In this document: positions 40,588 through 47,586 of the stretch, piece after piece
Layout: every line of letters begins with the position of its first letter
Numbering within the stretch: the first letter of the stretch is position 1
Origin: Ilumatobacteraceae bacterium
Lineage (GTDB): Bacteria; Actinomycetota; Acidimicrobiia; Acidimicrobiales; Ilumatobacteraceae
DNA: 47,586 nucleotides
Direction of reading: 5' to 3'
Assembly: GCA_021298195.1 (NCBI GenBank)
Contig: JAJTEQ010000012.1
Location: 1 to 47,586, forward strand
Program-made: the position numbers and the translations under genes
Notes under the pieces: model-generated
Seen by the model: only the letters and a program-made list of their open reading frames with translations
Told to the model about the DNA's origin: nothing
The model's database searches: none

Positions 40588-41790
40588 ATGCCCGAAGCAG
40601 TCATCGTTGCCACCGCCCGTAGCCCCATCGGTCGTGCCCACAAGGGCTCGCTCACCACGTTGCGCACCGACGACATGGCTGCCCAGATCGTGCGAGCCCT
40701 GATGGACAAGGTTCCCCAGGTGAAGGGCGCCGACATCGAGGACCTCATCATCGGTGTGGGTCAGCCCGCCGGCGAGGCCGGTTTCAATCTCGGCCGTATC
40801 GTCGCGCTGTTGGCCGGCATCCCCGAGGCACCCGGTGTCGTGGTGAATCGGTACTGCTCGTCGTCGCTGCAGACCATTCGTATGGCCGCCCACGCCATCA
40901 AGGCCGGCGAGGGTGATTGTTTCATCGCTGCCGGTGTGGAGACCGTCAGCCGCTACGGATCGGGTGCCTCCGACACCGCGCCGAACCCCATCTTCCAGGG
41001 GCCCGGTGAGCGTTCGAAGTTGCGTTCCGGTGGCGGTCAGCCCACCTGGACCCCGCCCTCCGGTCTGTCCGACGCGTACATCGCCATGGGTCAGACCGCC
41101 GAGAACGTGCGCGAGGTCGAAGGGGTCACCCGTGAAGAGATGGACGCGTTCGCCAAGTTGAGCCAGGACCGCGCCAGCGCGAACGTGGCCAACGGCTTCT
41201 TCGAAGCCGAGATCACTCCGTTGACGCTGCCCGACGGCACCGTCGTCAGCAAGGACGACTGCCCCCGCGAGGGAACGACTCTCGAGGGTTTGGCGTCGTT
41301 GAAGCCGGCCTTCCGGCCCGACGGACAGATCACCGCCGGCAACGCCTGCCCGTTGAACGACGGTGCGGCGGCCGTGATGGTGATGAGCGACACCAAGGCC
41401 AAGCAGTTGGGTCTCACCCCGCTGGCTCGCGTGGTGTCGAGTGGCGTCTCCGCGCTGAACCCCGAGATCATGGGTCTCGGCCCGATCGAGGCCAGCCGTC
41501 AGGCGTTGAAGCGCGCCGGCATGACCATCGATCAGATCGACCTGGTCGAGATCAACGAGGCGTTCGCCGCCCAGGTCATCCCGTCGGCCAAGCACCTCGG
41601 CATCTCGTGGGACAAGCTGAACGTGCACGGCGGCGCCATCGCCCTCGGTCACCCCTTCGGTATGACGGGTGCGCGCATCATGACGACCCTCATTCACGGT
41701 CTGCAGGAGACCGACAAGACGTTCGGCCTCGAGACCATGTGCGTCGGTGGTGGCCAAGGCCTGGCCATGATCGTCGAACGTCTCAGCTGA
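40588..41790 (+). CDS. Acetyl-CoA C-acyltransferase (thiolase)
   Basis: This 400-residue thiolase cleaves or condenses 3-ketoacyl-CoA. The nucleophile is Cys90 in RYCSSSLQT, with EINEAFAAQ, His355 in GGAIALGHPFGMTGAR and the second Cys385 in CVGGGQG. The N-terminus AVIVATARSPIG is typical. The gene has a GGAG site, and a TACGAT box lies at 40541-40546. It is convergent with the MFS gene and overlaps it by 8 bases. A degradative role fits the acyl-CoA genes elsewhere in the window. Confidence 0.94.
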   Translation: MPEAVIVATARSPIGRAHKGSLTTLRTDDMAAQIVRALMDKVPQVKGADIEDLIIGVGQPAGEAGFNLGRIVALLAGIPEAPGVVVNRYCSSSLQTIRMAAHAIKAGEGDCFIAAGVETVSRYGSGASDTAPNPIFQGPGERSKLRSGGGQPTWTPPSGLSDAYIAMGQTAENVREVEGVTREEMDAFAKLSQDRASANVANGFFEAEITPLTLPDGTVVSKDDCPREGTTLEGLASLKPAFRPDGQITAGNACPLNDGAAAVMVMSDTKAKQLGLTPLARVVSSGVSALNPEIMGLGPIEASRQALKRAGMTIDQIDLVEINEAFAAQVIPSAKHLGISWDKLNVHGGAIALGHPFGMTGARIMTTLIHGLQETDKTFGLETMCVGGGQGLAMIVERLS

Positions 41791-42940
41791 GAATCGGTTC
41801 GGGCAACTTGCGCGCGAGGAAGCGTGCGAACAACCCGATCATCAGCAGACCGAGTCCGGCCGCACCGAAGATGGTGCGCGCCGAGAAGTGTCCGTACCCC
41901 CACGTGGCCAACATGGCCACGGCGGCGGCGATCAGTTGGTTGCACGCACCCGCGAGGCCTTGCGCGGCACTCGCGCGTCCCGGGGGTGCCCCGGCGGCCA
42001 ACATGCCACTGGCCGCGGGCTGGGCGGCCGCCTGGAAACTGGCCTCGACCACCCCGAACATGATGGGAATCAGGGGCACCGTGAACAATCCGTAGGTCGC
42101 GGTCAATGGCGCGATGAAGAGCAACGACACGAAGGCCACGCGAACCCGATTCGTGCGATCGGCCAATCGCCCACCGAATCGGGAGAGAAGGACGAACGGA
42201 GCGGCGTAGGCGGCCAGACTCAGCCCCACCACCATGTCGCTGGCTCCGATGTCGGTGAGGAACCGATCCCACAAACTGTCGTAGATGCCCACTGGCAGCG
42301 CGATGGCGACGAGGAAAAGGATCGGCACCAACACCGACCGATTTCGCAACAAGCCGAAGGCCAGACGGCTCGACTCGGTCGTTCGCACGAGCGTCGGAAG
42401 GTGTTGCGTCGACACGATGAGGGTCGCGATGGCCGCCGTGGACGCGAACAGCACGAAGGGCCAACGCAATCCGAGCGGACCGACGAGAAATCCACCGATG
42501 ACGGGCCCGGTGACGAAACCGGCCAACTCGATTCCACGCATCGCTCCCATGCGTTCCGACGTTCCGCTGGTCGAGAGCGACGCCATCAACGCGTAGGCGG
42601 GAGGCATGAAGCAACCGGTCGACATTCCTCCGATGGCCCGGGCCAGAACGAACACCCAGAGCGACGAACCCGACGCGAACACCAGATTGGCCACGATGGC
42701 CAGCAACGTCCCGATGATGAGGAGCAATTTGGCATGTCCACGATCGGCGAGCGGAGCGACCAACACCATCATCATGAACGACGACAGGAAGGCGGCCGCG
42801 GCGATGAAGCCGAGGCCGGCGTCGGTGAACCCGTACTCGTCCTGCAGGTTTCCCATGAGGGCGAACACCAGGCTGTTGCTCGCCGACAGGATGAATGCGG
42901 CACCCAGCAAGATGCGTTCGGTCGTACGGGTGGAGGGCAT
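41783..42940 (-). CDS. Major facilitator superfamily transporter
   Basis: The 385-residue protein has about twelve hydrophobic helices and the MFS loop pattern APLADRGHAKLLLIIG between helices 2 and 3, with a second-half counterpart GGRLADRTNRVRVAF. Its length and layout fit drug/proton antiporters or sugar efflux carriers, but no substrate is readable. It lies 40 bases downstream of a serine-hydrolase gene on the same strand. It overlaps the thiolase end by 8 bases. Confidence 0.88.
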   Translation of the reverse strand: MPSTRTTERILLGAAFILSASNSLVFALMGNLQDEYGFTDAGLGFIAAAAFLSSFMMMVLVAPLADRGHAKLLLIIGTLLAIVANLVFASGSSLWVFVLARAIGGMSTGCFMPPAYALMASLSTSGTSERMGAMRGIELAGFVTGPVIGGFLVGPLGLRWPFVLFASTAAIATLIVSTQHLPTLVRTTESSRLAFGLLRNRSVLVPILFLVAIALPVGIYDSLWDRFLTDIGASDMVVGLSLAAYAAPFVLLSRFGGRLADRTNRVRVAFVSLLFIAPLTATYGLFTVPLIPIMFGVVEASFQAAAQPAASGMLAAGAPPGRASAAQGLAGACNQLIAAAVAMLATWGYGHFSARTIFGAAGLGLLMIGLFARFLARKLPEPILS

Positions 42941-42980
42941 GCGTCGGGAGAGGGGTCAGATGCGGGATCGAGGGCGCGCG

Positions 42981-43817
42981 TCAGCGAACGGATGCGACGA
43001 CCGCGTCGCTCAGGCTACGCCACTGCTCCAGAGCTTGCTCGGACCACTCGTCGAAGTTCCGATCGGTGAGGGCGATCAACGCGGTGTCGATCGCGGGATC
43101 GATCCACATCATCGTTCCCGAACCGCCGAAGTGACCGTAGGTGTGCTCCGAGTTGGTGACACCCGTCCAATGCGGCGTTTTGTGTCCCCGAATCTCGGTC
43201 CCGAGACCCCAAGGGTTCGGGGCGTACGAGCCGAGACCGGGAATCACACCGTTCAGTTCGGGGAACTGGATCGTGGAGATCATCGATGCCGTGTCGGAGG
43301 TGATCAACGTGGGGTTCATCAATTCGAGCACGAAACGAACGAGGTCGTCGACGGTGCTCCACATCCCGTACGCGGGGGACGACTTCGCGGTGCTGTCGGA
43401 CATGGACAGGGGTTCGAAGACGGCTTCGCGCACGTAATCGGCGAACGCGATTCCCGTTCGTTCGGCGACGTGTCCAGCCGCGCGTTCGATGCCGGTGTTC
43501 GAGTACACGCGACGCTTGCCCACGCCGACGATGGTGTTCGCGGTGTCGAAGCCGTAGCCGGCGGCGTGAGCAAGGCAATGTCGAAGGGTCGCGCCCGGTG
43601 GACCGACCGGGTCGTCGAGGGAGACCGACCCTTCCTCCACGGCGATCAGGCACGCCCAGGCCGTGATCACCTTGGAAATGCTGGCCAGGCGAAAGCCGTA
43701 CGAAGTGTCCCCGTGCGTGATGATCGACGTTCCGTGGACGCGAGCCGCGGCCGCGTGCGGAACCGGCCACGTGTCGATGACCGCGAGGACGGTGCCCGAA
43801 CGATCGTTGGCGGTCAT
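42981..43817 (-). CDS. Serine hydrolase of the beta-lactamase family
   Basis: This 278-residue protein has SISK (nucleophile Ser and Lys) in RLASISKVITAW, YSN in VYSNTGIE and HFGGSGT near the C-terminus, the class C-type triad. It is short for the family and has no signal peptide, so it is probably a cytoplasmic esterase-like enzyme. It starts 4 bases after the DAHP synthase stop and is likely cotranscribed. It is only distantly similar to the serine hydrolase at 21286. Confidence 0.86.
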   Translation of the reverse strand: MTANDRSGTVLAVIDTWPVPHAAAARVHGTSIITHGDTSYGFRLASISKVITAWACLIAVEEGSVSLDDPVGPPGATLRHCLAHAAGYGFDTANTIVGVGKRRVYSNTGIERAAGHVAERTGIAFADYVREAVFEPLSMSDSTAKSSPAYGMWSTVDDLVRFVLELMNPTLITSDTASMISTIQFPELNGVIPGLGSYAPNPWGLGTEIRGHKTPHWTGVTNSEHTYGHFGGSGTMMWIDPAIDTALIALTDRNFDEWSEQALEQWRSLSDAVVASVR

Positions 43818-43821
43818 CGAA

Positions 43822-45177
<1,356 letters not shown>

Positions 45178-45221
45178 GAAAAAAGCCTAACGACCCGAGG
45201 CGAAAAGCCATCGGGTCGTTT
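45178..45221 (-). terminator. Intrinsic terminator fused to the leaderless DAHP synthase promoter
   Basis: On the minus strand AACGACCCGA and TCGGGTCGTT (45190-45221) form a 10-bp stem with an inner GGC/GCC, then AGGC and seven T (45179-45185), a complete terminator for the sigma gene. The -10 box TAGGCT (complement of 45185-45190) overlaps the stem end and T-tract and lies 7 bases before the ATG at 45177. The inverted repeat could also be an operator. Confidence 0.7.
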
Positions 45222-45263
45222 TGGCGACGTGACCACGCGGGTCACGGGAATTCGGTTCGCGGG

Positions 45264-46091
45264 TCAGGCGACGAAGATGTCTTCGGCTTCTTCCTTCAGT
45301 CCGGCCACGGCGCGCGACACCAAACGGCGAGCGGCCTCGGCGGTGACACCCAACTTCTCGCCGACTTCACGGAAGCTCTTGCGCTCACCGTCGATCAGCC
45401 CGAAGCGGGCTTCCACGGCGTACCGGGCCCGAGCATCGAGGGTGTCGAGCAACTGGTTCAGTTGATCGGTCTCGCCCTGAGCGATGATGTGATCCTCGGG
45501 GGTGGGGTCACCGTTGGCCATGAGGTCGCCGAGGGTGGCGTCGCCGTCGTCGCCGATGGTCTTGTCGAGCGACACCGGGGTGGTGAGGCGATGCAGTTCG
45601 GCGTTGGTCATGTCGAGGGTTTCGCCGTCGCCACTGGCCTGACGCAACGCGGCACGCAGGCTGGCCGAACGATCGCCAGGAATACGAATGAGACTGGCCT
45701 TCTGATCGAGAGCGCGACCGATGGCCTGACGGATCCAGAACGTGGCGTAGGTGGAGAACTTGAAGCCGCGGCGCCAGTCGAACTTGTCGACGGCGTGCTC
45801 GAGTCCGAGGTTGCCTTCCTGGATGAGGTCGAGGAGGTCCATGCCCTGGGGCAGGGGATAGCGGCGCGCGATCGACACCACCAGTCGCAGGTTCGCCCGG
45901 ATGAAGCGATCCTTGGCCTTGGCGGCCTCGCGGATGTCGCGCTTCACGGCGGCGGTCTTCTCGCCAGCGGCGAGCTTGGTGGCGGCTTCGCGGCCCTTCT
46001 CGATGGCGCGCGACAGCACCCGCTCGTCTTCGGCGGTGAGCAAGGGGACCTTGCCGATGTCATTCAGGTAGATACCGATGGAGTCGTTCAT
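45264..46091 (-). CDS. Alternative sigma-70 factor with divergent region 4.2
   Basis: The 275-residue protein has region 1.2 (DSIGIYLNDIGKVPLLT), region 2 with NLRLVVSIARRYPLPQGMDL and FKFSTYATFWIRQAIG, a short region 3 and region 4 with FREVGEKLGVTAEAARRLVSR. The -35-reading helix TRERVRQIE of primary factors is TAEAARRLV here, so the -35 specificity should differ. The ATG at 46091 is preceded by a GAGAAGAAG ribosome-binding site. It is followed by a terminator. It belongs with group 2/3 sigma factors; the regulon is unknown. Confidence 0.88.
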   Translation of the reverse strand: MNDSIGIYLNDIGKVPLLTAEDERVLSRAIEKGREAATKLAAGEKTAAVKRDIREAAKAKDRFIRANLRLVVSIARRYPLPQGMDLLDLIQEGNLGLEHAVDKFDWRRGFKFSTYATFWIRQAIGRALDQKASLIRIPGDRSASLRAALRQASGDGETLDMTNAELHRLTTPVSLDKTIGDDGDATLGDLMANGDPTPEDHIIAQGETDQLNQLLDTLDARARYAVEARFGLIDGERKSFREVGEKLGVTAEAARRLVSRAVAGLKEEAEDIFVA

Positions 46092-46391
46092 TGTTCTTCT
46101 TCTCAACTGTTCTGCTGCTCGAAATCTTCCCGCCTGACGTCACACGTCTCTTCGAGGTGAAGGCGACGCGAGGGCGCAGGAAAGAAGTCGTTTGTGGGGG
46201 TGTATCGGCATGGCTCCGTGATGATCGGGCCGGGGGGACCGACGCTTCGGGCCTGGGGGGTCCGAAAGGGAGACCATTAAGTTATCAACTCGTCATACTG
46301 TCTGCATCACCGAATTCCTTCGCCGATGCGGGGAACGACGGGGTTGTCGGTCCGTGTGTGGTCTTTCGGGAGGAATCAGCGCCAACTTGAG

Positions 46392-46407
46392 GAATTCTTG
46401 AGAATTC
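46392..46407. promoter_or_regulatory. AT-rich inverted repeat, candidate operator
   Basis: GAATTCT and AGAATTC are perfect inverted copies separated by TG. The right half also lies within the 12-bp palindrome TGAGAATTCTCA (46399-46410). In this GC-rich sequence such an AT-rich symmetric element stands out. It lies about 80 bases before nadD and 300 before the sigma gene. Which gene it controls is unknown. Confidence 0.45.
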
Positions 46408-46473
46408 TCACGGGTGGCCACGTGACCTCGGTGAGGGTCATGACTCGGCAGGTAGGTCGACCAAAGCCCCCCA

Positions 46474-46479
46474 TAGACT
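46474..46479 (+). promoter_or_regulatory. -10 box of nadD
   Basis: TAGACT at 46474-46479 lies 7 bases before the GTG at 46487, so the transcript would be leaderless. No clear -35 is seen. Confidence 0.45.
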
Positions 46480-46486
46480 GCCCGCA

Positions 46487-47119
46487 GTGTCTACGCCCGC
46501 AGTCCCCCAATCGACCGGAAAAGCCCTGCGTATCGGGCTCTTCGGGGGCACCTTTGATCCACCCCATGTGGGCCATTTGGTGACCGCGGTCAACGTGATG
46601 CACGCCCTCGACCTGGATCAGGTGATCTTGATGGTGGCCAACGTGCCCTGGCAGAAGCAGGGGTCCCGGCGGATCACCCCGGCCGAGGATCGCTTGGTCA
46701 TGGTCGAAGCGGCGGTCCGCGGGGTGCCTGGTCTGGTGGCCGGACGTACCGAGATCGACCGTGGCGGAGCCAGTTACACCGCCGACACCCTGGGAGCCCT
46801 GGCGCAGGATCACCCCGGCGCGGAATTCTTCACGATCGTGGGCGACGATGCCGCCGCCGGCCTGCCCACCTGGGAACGCTTCCGCGACGTGCTCGATCGG
46901 TCGCGGATCGTCGTGGTGGATCGTCCCGGCACGCCGGTCGTTCTCCCCGCGGGTATCGACTGGGTTCGAGTGGAGGTTCCCCGACTGGAGGTGTCGAGCA
47001 CGGATCTCCGATCGCGTTTCGTCGACGGTCGACCCCTCGATTACCTGATCACTCCGCCGGTGCTCGAGGTGATCCGGGAACGGGCGCTGTACGGATCACT
47101 GGCGGGTTCCCCCTCATGA
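46487..47119 (+). CDS. nadD: Nicotinate-nucleotide adenylyltransferase
   Basis: NadD adenylates nicotinate mononucleotide to deamido-NAD in NAD synthesis. The 210-residue protein has the nucleotidyltransferase motif GLFGGTFDPPHVGHL, VPWQKQ, AAVRGVPGL, DTLGAL, FTIVGDDAAAGLPTW and the C-terminal VSSTDLRSRF (ISSTxIR type). The GTG start gives a short extra N-terminus before the motif. The next gene overlaps its stop as ATGA, as in other actinobacteria where an LCP gene and rsfS follow nadD. Confidence 0.95.
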   Translation: MSTPAVPQSTGKALRIGLFGGTFDPPHVGHLVTAVNVMHALDLDQVILMVANVPWQKQGSRRITPAEDRLVMVEAAVRGVPGLVAGRTEIDRGGASYTADTLGALAQDHPGAEFFTIVGDDAAAGLPTWERFRDVLDRSRIVVVDRPGTPVVLPAGIDWVRVEVPRLEVSSTDLRSRFVDGRPLDYLITPPVLEVIRERALYGSLAGSPS

Positions 47120-47586
47120 CGTCGTTGGTCGAGATCCGTCGCCGGCGCACGCTCGTGGTTCTGGCGTCGTCGTTGGTGGTGTTGCTCCTTCTTCCGGTGT
47201 CGGTCGTCGTGGCGTGGCGAGCGGTGCGTGACTCCAAGGCCGCCCAGGAAGTCGTCACCCTTCCCTCACGCACCTTGCCCACCACGCCGACCGCGGTGAT
47301 CGGGGTCACCGACGAGCAGAACTTCCTGGCGTCGCTCGCCGTCGTGGCACTCACTCCCACCGGCGCGGGCGGCACCGTGATGTTGTTGCCCGTTGGTGCG
47401 TCGGTCGGCGGACAACCCGATGGTGAGCCGAAGCGTTTGGCCGACGTCTACGGAAGCGATGGCCCGGATGCATTGAAGAAGGCCGTCGAGGACATGACGA
47501 ACAGCCAGATCGATTTGGTGTCGGTGAGTGGTGTCGACGGCACGGCCGAGTTGATCGCGCGTGCCGGAACCATCACGCCCACTTTC
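47116..47586 (+). CDS. LytR-CpsA-Psr (LCP)-like membrane protein, 3' end outside the window
   Basis: The first 157 residues are visible. A basic N-terminus with RRRR and a hydrophobic helix (about 13-33) form a signal anchor. After it comes an extracytoplasmic domain with LAVVALTPTGAGGTVMLLPVG, a KRLADVYGSDGPDALKKAVED segment and IDLVSVSGVDGTAELI, resembling the LCP fold that attaches polymers to peptidoglycan. The Arg and Asp residues of active LCP enzymes are not clear in this part. Position after nadD supports the call. It starts in the nadD stop. Confidence 0.7.
   Translation, partial: MTSLVEIRRRRTLVVLASSLVVLLLLPVSVVVAWRAVRDSKAAQEVVTLPSRTLPTTPTAVIGVTDEQNFLASLAVVALTPTGAGGTVMLLPVGASVGGQPDGEPKRLADVYGSDGPDALKKAVEDMTNSQIDLVSVSGVDGTAELIARAGTITPTF

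Larger units (their letters stand above)
46092..46486. other. 395-base intergenic region between the sigma gene and nadD
   Basis: The region is less GC-rich than its surroundings in two patches (about 46275-46320 and 46380-46410). It holds TGACGTCA (46135-46142) near the sigma gene, an AT-rich palindromic element at 46392-46407, and the nadD -10 box at 46474-46479. I see no convincing gene. The open frame from 46091 in the plus direction looks like an antisense shadow. Confidence 0.6.

Noticed and set aside
46091-46390. Plus-strand open frame of 99 codons in the gap between the sigma gene and nadD
   Set aside because: No ribosome-binding site or conserved motif, low-complexity shadow-like composition, and it begins on the sigma gene start codon in antisense.

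Overview
The window is chromosomal DNA from a high-GC Gram-positive bacterium, most likely an actinobacterium of the Acidimicrobiia type. That placement is an inference. It rests on the DUF2469 gene beside yraN, two small actinobacterial-type proteins after it, two LLM-type flavin/F420 oxidoreductases, a class II DAHP synthase, a GAAC-N4-GTTC SOS box at recA, frequent GTG starts, and many -10 boxes lying only 6-9 bases before a start codon (leaderless mRNAs). I see no insertion sequence, prophage, integron or CRISPR array. Coding density is very high and most junctions overlap or are a few bases long.

Layout. 1-11506 (+) is the conserved replication/secretion/ribosome block: mutM (5' end cut off), smc, ftsY, an exported lipoprotein with an I78-like tail, ffh, rpsP, khpA, rimM, trmD, rplS, DUF2469, yraN. 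lepB and rnhB, often present here in relatives, are absent. 11508-17528 holds two tiny minus-strand genes, an enoyl-CoA hydratase, a membrane protein, rpe, an RNA m5U methyltransferase coupled to psuG, and two tandem NQO1-like quinone reductases. 17606-21259 carries tRNA-Lys, tRNA-His, a class III aminotransferase, a DUF983 gene, recA with its SOS promoter, tRNA-Asn and tRNA-Met. 21286-24601 is a tight three-gene operon (serine hydrolase, aldo/keto reductase, SsuD-like monooxygenase). 24647-29032 has mgsA, several unrecognised genes, an inositol-monophosphatase-family gene and a primary-type sigma factor.

29078-36340 (-) is the accessory, catabolic part: a Baeyer-Villiger-type monooxygenase fused to an alpha/beta-hydrolase, tRNA-Val on the other strand, and a compact four-gene operon (LLM oxidoreductase, Gfo/Idh oxidoreductase, Tat lipoprotein of the N,N-dimethylformamidase type, enoyl-CoA hydratase). 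36407-41790 (+) has a class A penicillin-binding protein that appears frameshifted near its C-terminus, a zinc-ribbon coiled-coil protein, a membrane protein, a histidine phosphatase and a thiolase. 41783-46091 (-) has an MFS transporter, a second serine hydrolase, class II DAHP synthase and an alternative sigma factor. The window ends in nadD and the start of an LCP-like gene (+).

The most notable observations are the monooxygenase-esterase fusion with an altered fingerprint residue, the probable frameshift in the PBP gene, a terminator whose T-tract overlaps a leaderless aroG promoter, three compact divergent leaderless promoters, the LexA-type box inside the recA promoter spacer, a 50-bp intergenic tandem duplication, and a 17-codon leaderless ORF coupled to a hot-dog-fold gene. 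All family calls come from reading motifs; no database search was possible.
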